DNA of 64,000 nt from the NCBI RefSeq assembly GCF_013393905.1, contig NZ_CP040272.1, positions 1,798,001-1,862,000 on the forward strand. The letters run 5' to 3'. Every line of letters starts with the position of its first letter. The first letter of the stretch is position 1. The DNA comes from Nostoc sp. C052 (GTDB lineage Bacteria > Cyanobacteriota > Cyanobacteriia > Cyanobacteriales > Nostocaceae). The notes below the pieces were generated by a model, which saw only the letters and a list, made by a program, of their open reading frames with translations, did no database searches and was not told the origin of the DNA. Below, one piece after another: positions 26,835 through 36,234 of this stretch. The translations under genes and the position numbers were made by a program.

Positions 26835-29201
26835 ATGGCAAATCGCTCACGCAAGCTGACGCCAAAAGCCTCGAAACAAAATAAACCTCGTGCTGGTGCG
26901 ATGAAACGTGTCGCTAAAAATCCCCAGAAAAAGCTAAAAGGGGGAAGTTGGTTGTCGTCAATGTTAGCGATGTCTACGACGGGCTGCGCCTACGCAATTC
27001 TGTTAATTAGTGCTAGTCTAATTATGGCTTTTGCCTGGATTAGCGTTCTCTTCATATTCAATCCAGATCGGGTAAGCTGGCTAAATAAAATTTTACCTGC
27101 ATGGGCGCAAATCCCCCTTGGGAAGCACGAACGTCCTAAAACTCTCAAACAAATTCAACTCGATTTGAGTAAAAAAAACCAAATATTTGGGGAACCTCTG
27201 CCTTTAAATCAAAATACGGAAACCTCATTTTTACTGCCAGTTTTTCAACAGCGTGCTAATTGTCAATCTGATTGTAAAGAACTTGTGGAACTCAGAGTTT
27301 ACGAGCTATCAGTTGAGTTAGAGTTTAAATCTCAGTCAGAAAATTACTACTATCTAGTAACTCAATTACCTGTAACTGGGTCAGAGGAATCTTTTGTAAC
27401 TTCTCCCTGGCTTGATGAGACATCAGAGCCCCAGGATATCAGCATTCCTCTACCTTTAACTCAAGTGCAACGCTTTGAAGGTGGGACACCATCACCAGGA
27501 GTTTGGTTTAATTTGCGGGGTCAACGCCAACAAGAAACTGGTGCGTTCGCCTACGGTCAAATCGTATACTACAATCCAGAACGCAGAAATTTACTACAAA
27601 TGTTGTCTTGGGCTAGTCCGAATGGACAATTGCCCAAATGGCAGCAGGTAACTGGTGATAGTACCAAAGAATTAGTTGTCGATCAAACAGTAGGTTTAGA
27701 ACCGCACTTACAGGTTTACCAAGTTAAGTCTCTGAAATTATTCCTTAAACCAATTCAATTGGAGGCAATTACCCTCAAATCACCAGTCCTCAAGGATTAT
27801 GGATACCAAAATGCCCTGTCAATTGCCCGTAGTGGACTGTGGACACCAGCTTTTGAATGGTTAAAATTTATCAAGAAACAGCGCAAAGGAATTTTGCCAG
27901 AGGCGGCGCAAGCGCAAATGGATTTGATTCGCTTGCATTCCCAATTGACTCAAACCCAAGCTCAGAAAATTTGGGCAAGTCCTAGTCAAGAGGTGTTGGC
28001 AGATTTGATTGATGGTCGGTGGGGGAAAGCTTTACAGGTGTTTGAAGCCTCGCCACATAATTCCCAAGAAATCGCGACTCTACTTAAAGCTGATAAAAAA
28101 CGATTGTGGAATCGGACAGCGGCGGCGTTGCGGGTGAACCCAAATAGACGAGAGGTGCAAGCTTGGTTTGCTTTGATTTTAGCGGTTCAACAGGGAGAAG
28201 GACATGCTAATTCTTGGTTAAAGGCGCAACCAAAAATTACCAAAGAAAATCTTGATTATATTCAAGGTCTGTTAGCAAGACTTAATGGTGAGATTACAAA
28301 GTCGCAAATATCTAGTCAGATTGTTGGTACGGTGCAACCAATCACTCAAGTTACTAGCAGTGAGTGGCTAGCAAATTCTACCGCCGACCTGAAACTCACG
28401 GATAATCAAGTTTGGTATCAAGTGGAGGTGAGTGCATTTAATGACGGTAAACGCTGGCTAAATTACCCTTTTGAGAATTTGAACCCACCCAAGACTGACG
28501 CCGCAAAATTTTTTTGGAAAACTTTGGGAATCACTTCTGACTCTGAAATCCAGATTGTGGTCTGGTTGCCTAATGGAGAACAAAAAATTAGTATAGCCGC
28601 TATCAAGGCGGTGCAACTACGGGGTAAAGTTTTGCGCCTATTAGCTGCTAGCCCAAAAATCCCAGAGAATCAAAATGATGTTCTTCAACCCAAACCTTTA
28701 GCCCTGACCAATGCAGCACTGGAATGGGTGCAACCATCTCCCATTACTCTAAGAGAACTATATCAACAAAATCCCCAAGGGGTGAAGGTAATATTATCGA
28801 GTGTCTGGCAATCTTTGCAGGAATCTGGCGAAATTCTGGCTGGTGCTATTCCTACCTTTGAGGAGATGCAGGAAAAGTTGGGTGATTGGCCGGTTCAAGT
28901 AATTGATTTAACAAATAACGCTCAACCAGAAATAATACTGACTATCTCACCAGAAGCAATAGCATCTTTGAATCAGTCTAAACCGGGAATGCCGGCGGAA
29001 AACACAGAGCAACGCCGTGACCGAACTATAATTTTGTCTGATAGCAATGAAGTTATTTACACTGATTTTACAGGAAATGACTTACAAAGACTGTCTGCGA
29101 TCGCCAAGCTTTCGGGCATGCAATCTCTAGCTTTACTGGTAGAAAATGCTCATAACTACAGTTTAAAGCGCTGGTCGGATAAAAATCAGCGCTTTGAATA
29201 G
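26835..29201 (+). CDS. Large membrane-anchored protein of unknown function
   Basis: This 788-residue protein starts with a basic 36-residue cytoplasmic segment, then one or two hydrophobic helices at about 40-78. A long soluble region follows, with a beta-rich part (about 130-260) and a helical TPR-like part (about 335-480, NALSIARSGLWTPAFEWLKFI). A last mixed domain (about 510-780) includes DLTNNAQPEIILTISPEA and an EVIYTDFTGNDLQRL end. I do not recognise a family; related proteins appear confined to cyanobacteria as far as I recall. A short repeat-derived stretch (GCAYA, bases 26971-26995) lies inside the membrane segment. The start codon sits against a repeat tract without a clear ribosome-binding site. 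Confidence 0.85.
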   Translation: MANRSRKLTPKASKQNKPRAGAMKRVAKNPQKKLKGGSWLSSMLAMSTTGCAYAILLISASLIMAFAWISVLFIFNPDRVSWLNKILPAWAQIPLGKHERPKTLKQIQLDLSKKNQIFGEPLPLNQNTETSFLLPVFQQRANCQSDCKELVELRVYELSVELEFKSQSENYYYLVTQLPVTGSEESFVTSPWLDETSEPQDISIPLPLTQVQRFEGGTPSPGVWFNLRGQRQQETGAFAYGQIVYYNPERRNLLQMLSWASPNGQLPKWQQVTGDSTKELVVDQTVGLEPHLQVYQVKSLKLFLKPIQLEAITLKSPVLKDYGYQNALSIARSGLWTPAFEWLKFIKKQRKGILPEAAQAQMDLIRLHSQLTQTQAQKIWASPSQEVLADLIDGRWGKALQVFEASPHNSQEIATLLKADKKRLWNRTAAALRVNPNRREVQAWFALILAVQQGEGHANSWLKAQPKITKENLDYIQGLLARLNGEITKSQISSQIVGTVQPITQVTSSEWLANSTADLKLTDNQVWYQVEVSAFNDGKRWLNYPFENLNPPKTDAAKFFWKTLGITSDSEIQIVVWLPNGEQKISIAAIKAVQLRGKVLRLLAASPKIPENQNDVLQPKPLALTNAALEWVQPSPITLRELYQQNPQGVKVILSSVWQSLQESGEILAGAIPTFEEMQEKLGDWPVQVIDLTNNAQPEIILTISPEAIASLNQSKPGMPAENTEQRRDRTIILSDSNEVIYTDFTGNDLQRLSAIAKLSGMQSLALLVENAHNYSLKRWSDKNQRFE

Positions 29202-29261
29202 CACGCCCTCCATTCAAATTTAGACTAGAAATGGACAAGGCGATCGCTCCACAAAATAGAC

Positions 29262-29453
29262 TTATTCTTTTTGGTTAGTTTCGGCTAGACGTTGGTGTTT
29301 TAGGTTTTCTAACTGCTGTAACAGGGAATCTACCTCTGCTTGTAAATGCAGCAATTTAGCTTGTTGATCGTCTTGGTAGTAAGACTTAGTTAACTTACTG
29401 ACCCAGTTAGCCTGGGACTCGCAATCGGAAACACTAGATAAATAAGTAGGCAT
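29262..29453 (-). CDS. Small coiled-coil protein
   Basis: This 63-residue protein has a C-terminal heptad region (LLHLQAEVDSLLQQLENLKHQ) that would form a coiled coil, and no membrane segment. Coding character is supported by a normal ATG and an amphipathic helix, but I do not recognise the family. It is convergent with the 788-residue gene, 60 bases away. Confidence 0.6.
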   Translation of the reverse strand: MPTYLSSVSDCESQANWVSKLTKSYYQDDQQAKLLHLQAEVDSLLQQLENLKHQRLAETNQKE

Positions 29454-30225
29454 CGTTAATTAAATCCACAATTTAACTCACACCATTAGAAATATTATAA
29501 TAATGCTCTTTTAAGCTTTATTAAATTATTGTATATTTTCAATCAATTACTCTAATGGATTTTCGGTTCAATCATAAGAGACGGTGATTAGAATGGCTGG
29601 GTTCCAAATAAAACATCGGCTAAAGCGTGCGAAGCTTCCGTCCACTCGAAGTTACTTAGAACTATTTAATTTGGTGGACTGTCAATTATGACTGTACTAA
29701 TTATTATGACCGTTTTTAGGGAATTTACGCAAGAAATTATATGTAGACTACATCAAGAATTCCGCCAAATTATGAAAAAACGTACTTGCTGACGTGTCTC
29801 AACTTCAGCTAAAACTCCTTTAAAACATCGTTTCCAGTCTATAGAGTCGGAACTAGACAACCTCTAAAAACTTGAACAGAGACATCTATGTATATTTCCG
29901 CAGTGAAAAATAAGAGTTTCAGAGAGTTCTTGCGTAAGTATGAATACGTTTGCCGATGGTTTCTCACCCCGTCAGCATTCCTAAGCTAAATTTGTTGAAC
30001 TGAAGGTTGCTATGGCGGTTATGATAAACTGACATTCTTAAATAAAAAATAAAAATACCAAATTTAACGCCTGCACCACAAAAAATAATATTCTTAATTG
30101 AATTAAGGGACTCATAACTGGGAACTGGCAAAGAAAAATTCACTTTCTTCCTCTTACCCATTCTGCACTTCCCGATTTTGCCCTCTCTAAATATCCAATC
30201 CTTACATTAATAAATTTTAAATCCC
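29454..30225. other. Intergenic region, no gene seen
   Basis: These 772 bases are AT-rich with no convincing open frame. The string CAGCTAAAACTCCTTTAAAAC followed by GTTTCCAGTCT (about 29809-29840) resembles AAGCTAAAACCCTTTAAAA followed by GTTTCCAGTTTC near 17446-17478, so it may be another dispersed repeat. Confidence 0.5.
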
Positions 30226-31317
30226 GTGACTTTGAGCCTGTCTGTTGCTACATCCCATCGCCAACCCTGGCCTGGACTGATAGAAGCCTATCGCGAATAC
30301 TTGCCTGTCAGCGAAAACACACCGATTGTGACTCTGTTGGAGGGTAACACGCCTCTCATCCCAGCGCCAGCGATCGCAGAACGTATTGGCAGACAAGTAC
30401 GGGTTTTTGTCAAATATGACGGTCTCAATCCCACCGGCAGTTTCAAAGACCGGGGAATGACTATGGCAATTTCCAAGGCCAAGGAAGCAGGGGCAAAAGC
30501 AGTAATTTGTGCCAGCACGGGCAACACCTCAGCCGCCGCCGCCGCTTATGCCAGACGTGGGGGGATGAATGCCTTTGTACTGATTCCTGACGGTTATGTG
30601 GCGTTGGGCAAGTTGGCACAAGCGTTGCTGTATGGAGCAGAAGTATTGGCAATTAAAGGTAATTTTGACCAAGCCCTAGAAATTGTCCGCGAGATGGCCG
30701 AAAGCTATCCAATCACTTTGGTGAATTCGGTCAATCCCTACCGCCTAGAAGGACAAAAAACAGCAGCCTTTGAAATTGTCGATGCTCTGGGTGATGCCCC
30801 AGACTGGTTATGTATTCCCGTAGGTAATGCGGGAAATATCACAGCATACTGGATGGGATTTTGTCAATATCATCAAGCCAGAAAGTGCGATCGCTTACCC
30901 CGAATGATGGGATTCCAAGCCGCAGGTGCAGCCCCTTTAGTGCATGGTAAGCCAGTGGCGCATCCCGAAACCCTAGCAACAGCAATTCGCATTGGCAACC
31001 CTGCTAGTTGGGAGTTAGCGATCGCAGCCCAAACCGCCAGTCAGGGAAATTTCCACGCCGTTACCGATGCCGAAATTCTCGATGCTTATCGACTTTTAGC
31101 AGCATCAGAAGGTATCTTCTGCGAACCTGCTAGCGCCGCTTCTGTTGCTGGCTTGTTACAGGTGAAAGACCAAATTCCTACAGGGGCGACAGTAGTTTGT
31201 GTCCTCACAGGTAATGGTCTAAAAGACCCAGATACGGCCATTAAACACAATCACAGTCAATTTCAACAGGGTATTGCAGCAGAATTGGGTGCAGTAGCCA
31301 AAGCAATGGGATTTTAG
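30226..31317 (+). CDS. thrC: Threonine synthase, short form without zinc ribbon
   Basis: This 363-residue PLP enzyme is of the same fold type as the gene at 21758. The PLP lysine is K74 in NPTGSFKDRG. CASTGNTSAAAAAYA, the glycine-rich PVGNAGNITAYW phosphate loop and the C-terminal VLTGNGLKDPD all match threonine synthase. The start is GTG at 30226. It probably makes threonine from O-phosphohomoserine. Having two thrC-type genes 7 kb apart suggests division of labour; this compact form is the more usual bacterial type, so it may be the main threonine synthase (inference). Confidence 0.95.
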   Translation: MTLSLSVATSHRQPWPGLIEAYREYLPVSENTPIVTLLEGNTPLIPAPAIAERIGRQVRVFVKYDGLNPTGSFKDRGMTMAISKAKEAGAKAVICASTGNTSAAAAAYARRGGMNAFVLIPDGYVALGKLAQALLYGAEVLAIKGNFDQALEIVREMAESYPITLVNSVNPYRLEGQKTAAFEIVDALGDAPDWLCIPVGNAGNITAYWMGFCQYHQARKCDRLPRMMGFQAAGAAPLVHGKPVAHPETLATAIRIGNPASWELAIAAQTASQGNFHAVTDAEILDAYRLLAASEGIFCEPASAASVAGLLQVKDQIPTGATVVCVLTGNGLKDPDTAIKHNHSQFQQGIAAELGAVAKAMGF

Positions 31318-31408
31318 GGTATTGGGGACTGGGCAATAATCAATAGTTTTTCTTCCCTTTCTTCCCCTGCTTCCCCTGCTCCCCTGCCTCCCCTGCTCCC
31401 TTATCTCC
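31318..31408. repeat. CCCCTGCT-type repeat tract after thrC
   Basis: A GGGGACTGGG unit is followed by several CTTCCCCTGC/CCCCTGCCT units. The tract continues into the 3' end of the convergent coiled-coil gene. Confidence 0.65.
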
Positions 31409-31873
31409 CTACTCCCCCTTCTCCGCCGCCACTGCTCGTTCGCGTGTCAAGCTATCAATGGCATCCCCCAAAGCAGTAGTTAGGCTATTGCGGCTTTGGG
31501 CGTGGTTATCTTGCTCAGTTTTCAAAGCTTGCAAAAGGCGATCGCGTTCTTTGATTACAGCGATGAGTTTAGCTTGCAAGTCCTCGACAGATTTTAGCTG
31601 CTCTATTTCTTGTTGGATAGCTTTGACTGTTGTCCCAGCTTCCAGTGTCCCTGTTTCAAGACCTTGGAGTTTGTGCAAATCTGCCTTGAGAGATGCGATT
31701 GCCTGTTGGGAGAGTTGGGCATCTGTGCGGCGTTGTTCTGCTTCTGTGTTGTAAAGCTGACGCCATTTTTGGGCACTTTCCCAAGCAGCATCGCGCTCGT
31801 GTTGTAGGAATGCCATCTGCTCTTTGATTGTCTGGATTTCTGTCAACCACTGCTGTGTTAAATCTTGATTCAT
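31409..31873 (-). CDS. Coiled-coil protein of unknown function
   Basis: This 154-residue protein is almost entirely helical with charged heptads (EQMAFLQHERDAAWESAQKW, then KSVEDLQAKLIAVIKERDRL). It has no membrane segment or signal peptide. It lies downstream of the cysteine desulfurase on the same strand with an 88-base gap, so it may be cotranscribed. It is probably a cytoplasmic structural or scaffold protein. The family is not recognised. Confidence 0.8.
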   Translation of the reverse strand: MNQDLTQQWLTEIQTIKEQMAFLQHERDAAWESAQKWRQLYNTEAEQRRTDAQLSQQAIASLKADLHKLQGLETGTLEAGTTVKAIQQEIEQLKSVEDLQAKLIAVIKERDRLLQALKTEQDNHAQSRNSLTTALGDAIDSLTRERAVAAEKGE

Positions 31874-31961
31874 AAATTAATAGTCATCGGTCGAGAGTCA
31901 ACAGTTATTATTCTGCTATCCCAGATTGCTTTATGTCTCTATATCTGATGAGCTTTCATGC

Positions 31962-33143
31962 TTAACGTTTATTTTGTAAACTTTGAATGGTAGCGATCGC
32001 ATGTTTTGCCACAATATCAATCTCCTCTTCTGTATTAAACCTACCAATGCCAAACCGCACTGAGGCATAAGCTAGCTGTTGGGGATGTCCCAGTGCTGTG
32101 AGAACATGGGAAGGTGCAGTATTTGTCGATGAGCAAGCAGAACCAGAAGATATAGCCATTACTGGCTGTAATCCTAGCAAAAGTGCAGATCCATCCACTC
32201 CCTCAACACTGATATTCAAGTTTCCTGCCAATCGTTCTTGAGGGTGTCCGTTGAGATGAATTCCCTCAACTTGCTTCATCTGTTCCCACAATCTTTGTCT
32301 TAACTGGGTGAGGCGTTGGTTTTCTGTTGCTTGTTCAGCCAAAGCGATTTCTACAGCTTTCCCAAAGCCGACAATTTGCGGTGTATACAATGTACCAGAA
32401 CGCATTCCCCGTTCATGTCCGCCGCCATGCTGCTGGGGAGCTAGTTGTACTCTGGGATTGCGTCTGCGGACGTACAAGGCTCCAATGCCTTTGGGCCCAT
32501 ATACTTTATGTGCTGTTAGTGACATCAAGTCAATTTTCATCGCTTGTACATCCAAGGGAATTTTACCAATAGCTTGAGCGGCATCGGTGTGGAAAATAAT
32601 ATTGCGATCGCCTCCAGTAGCGCTTAGTCCCTCGCGGCATATTTCTCCAATTTCTGCCAAAGGCTGTAACACGCCAATTTCGTTATTTGCAGCCATCACC
32701 GATACCAAAATCGTTTCAGGACGTAAAGCTTTTTTTAACTCAGTTAAATCAATCAATCCATCTTTTTTTACAGGGAGAATAGTAATTTCAAAACCGAGAC
32801 TTTTTAAATAATTACAAGGATCAATAACTGCACCATGTTCAGTGGCGACAGTAATAATATGCTGACCTTTTTTAAAATAAGTTTCGGCAACACCTTTAAT
32901 AGCTAAATTATTTGCTTCTGTTGCACCACTGGTAAAAACAATTTCTTCTGGAGTAGCATTGATTGCTGCCGCTAAAATTTCTCGCGTTTGCTTAACAGCG
33001 GCTTCTGCTTCCCAACCATAAACATGACTAATACTTGCTGGGTTGCCAAATTTTTCTGTGAAGTAGGGGAGCATTGCTGCGAGTACCCGTTCATCTATAG
33101 GTGTAGTAGCGTGACCATCAAGGTAGATAGGACGAATAGACAT
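31962..33143 (-). CDS. iscS: Cysteine desulfurase (IscS/NifS family)
   Basis: The enzyme takes sulfur from cysteine as a persulfide for iron-sulfur clusters and thio-cofactors. K213 in LTAHKVYGPKG binds PLP; H103 in ATEHGAV is the usual acid-base residue; C337 in SSGSACSS carries the persulfide. The flexible loop is short and of the group-I type (SGSACSS). The 393-residue length is normal. No iscU, nifU or other nif gene is nearby. A PD-(D/E)XK-like gene ends only five bases upstream of the start, which implies cotranscription. It might be named nifS by some annotators. Confidence 0.95.
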   Translation of the reverse strand: MSIRPIYLDGHATTPIDERVLAAMLPYFTEKFGNPASISHVYGWEAEAAVKQTREILAAAINATPEEIVFTSGATEANNLAIKGVAETYFKKGQHIITVATEHGAVIDPCNYLKSLGFEITILPVKKDGLIDLTELKKALRPETILVSVMAANNEIGVLQPLAEIGEICREGLSATGGDRNIIFHTDAAQAIGKIPLDVQAMKIDLMSLTAHKVYGPKGIGALYVRRRNPRVQLAPQQHGGGHERGMRSGTLYTPQIVGFGKAVEIALAEQATENQRLTQLRQRLWEQMKQVEGIHLNGHPQERLAGNLNISVEGVDGSALLLGLQPVMAISSGSACSSTNTAPSHVLTALGHPQQLAYASVRFGIGRFNTEEEIDIVAKHAIATIQSLQNKR

Positions 33144-33148
33144 AATTA

Positions 33149-33775
33149 TTAACTCAAACTTTGACTTAGTTTTCTTAAAATTCTGAGAACTTGATATACT
33201 TCATTTTCTCGCTTTAAAAGAGTGCACTCATCAGAAAGAGCATACTTGAATGTATTTTGCTTACTCAATTTAATGAAAAGAAAATGACTTCCATTAGTCA
33301 CTAATCCAAACACAGGTTTGTCTGGATTATGATTGCCCAACATATAAGCCAGTGCTTGGGGTATAGCTGCTAAAAGGGAAAAGCTAGCCCTTTTTGATTC
33401 AATTACTAACAGCCACAATTTTTCTTGGATAACTAGAACATCAATGCACCCTCTGATAATTTCTTCTTCATCCTCTAAGGTAATTTCTAGAGATTCTTCA
33501 GTAGTCAGAAAAAATGGTTCACGATAGAATCCTGCCAAGTCTAATAAAGGAGACAAAACTACCATCTTAACTGCATTCTCTAAGATTGGTGGATGTTTAA
33601 CCAATCTCATAAAATTAGCTTTAACTCTGTCTAGATATTGTTTTTCTATATCTGTGATTTCTGGCAGAGTGTCAAACCACTCTGTAAAAAAATCTTCACC
33701 TTCAGTTTGTTGTAGACCAAATCTTGCTTCTAAATAAGCAAGACTGGCATTATGAGCTTGGATGACTTCAACCAT
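33149..33775 (-). CDS. PD-(D/E)XK nuclease-like protein, HsdR_N type
   Basis: The 208-residue protein has an N-terminal helical part and, at about residues 105-150, the pattern R-G-C-I-D-V-L-V-I followed by LWLLVIESKR. This is a D...ExK nuclease core like that at the start of type I restriction R subunits. Stand-alone versions are common in cyanobacteria and often annotated as restriction subunits, without any other restriction gene, as here. It ends five bases before iscS. Whether it cuts nucleic acid is unknown. An alternative is a non-catalytic DNA-binding or repair role. Confidence 0.82.
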   Translation of the reverse strand: MVEVIQAHNASLAYLEARFGLQQTEGEDFFTEWFDTLPEITDIEKQYLDRVKANFMRLVKHPPILENAVKMVVLSPLLDLAGFYREPFFLTTEESLEITLEDEEEIIRGCIDVLVIQEKLWLLVIESKRASFSLLAAIPQALAYMLGNHNPDKPVFGLVTNGSHFLFIKLSKQNTFKYALSDECTLLKRENEVYQVLRILRKLSQSLS

Positions 33776-33884
33776 GATTATTTCAAGTTGCGAAAAGTCT
33801 AATTTCTTTTTTCAATAATCACATCAGCAGTTTCTAGAGCGATTTTATATAGGATTGCTCTCACTATACTTGTATCCAATTGCG

Positions 33885-34364
33885 TTACGTAGCAGCTAAT
33901 TCCCGTAATTTAGTTAAAACTGCCTGAGCATGACCTTTGGTTTTTACATTAGGCCAAGCATAGACAATAATTTTATCAGGTGAAATTAAAAAAGTTGAGC
34001 GAGCAACACCCATATATTCTTTGCCCATAAATTTTTTCAAGCGCCAAGCGCCGTAGGCTTCTATCAGAAGATGTTCTGGGTCACTCAAGAGGGTGATTGA
34101 CAAGTTATGTTTGCTGATAAATTTACAATGAGACTTACCCGAATCTGGACTTACACCTAAGATTTTCGCTCCTAATGCGCTGAAGTCTTGATACAAATCG
34201 GTGAAATCTTTCGCTTCGGTGGTACAGCCAGGGGTATCATCTTTGGGGTAAAAATAGAGAACAATCCACTGATTGCTGAGATCGTCGAGAGTGACTGAAT
34301 TGCCATTTTGATCGGGAGTAAAGAAATCTGGTGCTGGTTGTCCGATTTGGGGAATGTTGCTCAT
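33885..34364 (-). CDS. bcp: Peroxiredoxin, BCP/PrxQ type
   Basis: This 159-residue thiol peroxidase removes hydrogen and organic peroxides using thioredoxin. The peroxidatic Cys is C47 in DDTPGCTTEA. The usual PrxQ resolving Cys five residues later is absent (K52). A second Cys, C80 in KSHCKFISKH, lies where some PrxQ proteins carry an alternative resolving Cys in helix 3. R122 in GVARSTFLI is the conserved active-site arginine. Several PrxQ genes per genome are normal in Nostoc-type cyanobacteria. The symbol could also be prxQ. Confidence 0.94.
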   Translation of the reverse strand: MSNIPQIGQPAPDFFTPDQNGNSVTLDDLSNQWIVLYFYPKDDTPGCTTEAKDFTDLYQDFSALGAKILGVSPDSGKSHCKFISKHNLSITLLSDPEHLLIEAYGAWRLKKFMGKEYMGVARSTFLISPDKIIVYAWPNVKTKGHAQAVLTKLRELAAT

Positions 34365-34450
34365 GATGGGGGTGTGAGAGATTGTGTAAACGTAGCAGGT
34401 TATATCTTAGATACTGATGTCATAAAATTGAAGAAAATATAACAAAAAAA

Positions 34451-34978
34451 GTGAAAAATTCCGCATCAAAGCTATTGATAACATTGGCATTCAGTTGTAT
34501 GAGTGTAATACTCAATACTGGTATAGCTCATCAAATAAGTTTAGCGAAATCAACTAATCCTCAAAAGTGTGATATTTTTGCCTACGTCATCGATACAGAT
34601 CCACAAGGTTTAAATGTGCGGAGTGGCGCAAGTACAAACAACACAATTCTAGGGCAAATACCCATAAACGAGACAGTTCAGGTTATTAGTGCTACTGGAA
34701 ATTGGGTGCAGATTACTAATGCTAGTGATGGTTTTCAAGGAACTGGATGGGTATTTGTGCCAAGGTTAGGTTTAACAACGCGGGGCTACGGCACTAATGG
34801 CGTGGATTTTTATGCTAGTACCAGTCAACAAAGCCAAAAAGTAGGAAGAATTCCTGCTAATACGGCTATCAAATTGCTAGGCTGTCAGGGAGATTGGGCA
34901 CAGGTGGAATATCAAGGTGTGAAAGGATGGTTGGCAAGGGAAGATCAATGTGGTGCAGCCCTTACCAGTTGTTCTTAG
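34451..34978 (+). CDS. Exported protein with two SH3b domains
   Basis: From a GTG start at 34451, residues 1-32 form a signal peptide (LLITLAFSCMSVILNTGIAH). Two bacterial SH3 domains follow: the first at about 48-104 (GLNVRSGASTNNTILGQIP...GNWVQI), the second at about 113-165 (VDFYASTSQQSQKVGRIP...GDWAQVEYQGVKGWL). SH3b domains commonly bind peptidoglycan. No hydrolase domain is attached. It is divergent from the peroxiredoxin gene. A periplasmic wall-associated role is likely. Confidence 0.88.
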   Translation: MKNSASKLLITLAFSCMSVILNTGIAHQISLAKSTNPQKCDIFAYVIDTDPQGLNVRSGASTNNTILGQIPINETVQVISATGNWVQITNASDGFQGTGWVFVPRLGLTTRGYGTNGVDFYASTSQQSQKVGRIPANTAIKLLGCQGDWAQVEYQGVKGWLAREDQCGAALTSCS

Positions 34979-35305
34979 TACAGCCCACGGGAGCATCTCA
35001 ATGAGTGCAAAAACACACCTTGCCCTGGCGAATAGAATTCGCGGCTATACAGACAAAACCACCTCCGTGGGTTTCAAATTCTTTGAGTCCGCGTAGGCGG
35101 ACTTGGTTTGTGTAGCCGCGATTTCTAATCGCCTGGTATATTTGCTTAAACCTCATCTATGTTGAAACCTAGAGTTTTTTAAAAGATATATTTATGTAGG
35201 TTGGGTGGAGTGAAACGCAACCCAACATTACCACCAAATTTTATGTTGGGTTACGCTATCGCTGCACCCAACCTACAAAACTACGGTTCTCAAGGTAGAC
35301 GATAT
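34979..35305. repeat. Two dispersed inverted-repeat elements in the SH3b-FMN reductase gap
   Basis: At about 35028-35134 GGCGAATAGAATTCGCGGC faces the complement of GGCGATTAGAAATCGCGGC, with further complementary GTCCGC/GCGGAC segments inside. At 35196-35276 GTAGGTTGGGTGGAG faces CTGCACCCAACCTAC, with inner CAACCCAACAT/ATGTTGGGTT. Both are of the non-coding, MITE-like kind common in Nostoc-type genomes. No gene is seen in this gap. Confidence 0.75.
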
Positions 35306-35884
35306 TTAGTTGAGCTTCAGCAATATTTTTGTTAAATTATCACCTAACTTTTCAATAGATTCTTGCTGTTTAGGATCTTTTAGTGTGCCATCAGGATTGA
35401 AGGCTTCGTAAGCTTTGGGTACGGCTATCTGGTCGGGAAGTACCAAAACTTTGATGTTTCCCAAAATAGACCGCAGGTGAACCAACCCCCGCAAACCACC
35501 AAGAGCGCCTGGAGAAGCGCTGAGAATGGCAGCAACCTTACCTGCAAAAGCCGCTAATGGTGCTTCATTTGGTGCGGGACGGGATGCCCAGTCGATGGCG
35601 TTCTTGAGAACTGCTGTGAGTGAACTGTTATATTCCGGCGAAGCAATCAGCAATCCTTGGTGAGAAATCAGCAAATCCTTCAAAATACGGGCGTTGGCAG
35701 GTAGTCCTTGTTCAGCTTCCAAGTCTTCATCAAACAGAGGTAAAGGCAAATCGCGGAGGTCTATATAAGTAACTTCCGCACCTGCTGCTTTAGCGCCAGC
35801 CGCCGCGATTTTTACCAATTTTTTGTTGTAAGAATCAATCCGGGTACTGCCAGCAAAGGCAAGGATTTTAGGTGTAGATGCCAT
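35306..35884 (-). CDS. NADPH-dependent FMN reductase family protein
   Basis: This 192-residue flavodoxin-fold protein has the N-terminal phosphate loop FAGSTRIDSYNKKL, the SPEYNSSLTAVLKNAIDW motif near residue 77 that is diagnostic of the NADPH:FMN/quinone reductase (ChrR/YieF) family, and SASPGALGGLR near 118. It probably reduces quinones, chromate or flavin in the cytoplasm. I use the ATG at 35884 because it starts at the conserved first strand; the frame extends 14 residues upstream to another ATG. It is a single gene with repeat elements downstream. Confidence 0.92.
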   Translation of the reverse strand: MASTPKILAFAGSTRIDSYNKKLVKIAAAGAKAAGAEVTYIDLRDLPLPLFDEDLEAEQGLPANARILKDLLISHQGLLIASPEYNSSLTAVLKNAIDWASRPAPNEAPLAAFAGKVAAILSASPGALGGLRGLVHLRSILGNIKVLVLPDQIAVPKAYEAFNPDGTLKDPKQQESIEKLGDNLTKILLKLN

Positions 35885-36234
35885 AGTTTTAGGTTGAATG
35901 GGAAGGATTGGCCAGTTCAGCTGCATTATCCTGTTTTCAGGCGATCGCTATTTGCTACCTTTAGAGTTTCTTTAGAAACTTTCTCACTAGAAATTAGAAA
36001 TAGGAGTGAGAATTAAATACGTATTACCTGAAACTCTTTATAGGGAGGATTCATGTAGACGCAACGCAGCTTTCCACAGGGTATTATCCCTACGCCAATT
36101 CTTTAGATGTCTACTTCCAATCTCCTACTCCCCAGTCCCCAATCCCCACAATCCCCGGTTTCTCAGTCGGGAATAGTGGCTTTTTAAATAAAAATTGGGT
36201 ATACTCTTGTTAACAGTTAATTAGTCTTTTTGTC
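35885..36234. other. Intergenic region with repeats and a likely promoter
   Basis: No gene is seen. A short AGTCCCC/AATCCCC tract lies near 36135-36160, and a -10-like TATACT at 36199-36204 lies about 31 bases before the cupin gene start. The ATGTAGACGC/CTACGCC patch at about 36052-36095 is of the dispersed-repeat type. Confidence 0.5.

Noticed and set aside
33149..33775. A complete type I restriction system
   Set aside because: Only an HsdR_N-like domain of 208 residues is present; no helicase, methylase or specificity gene is nearby.
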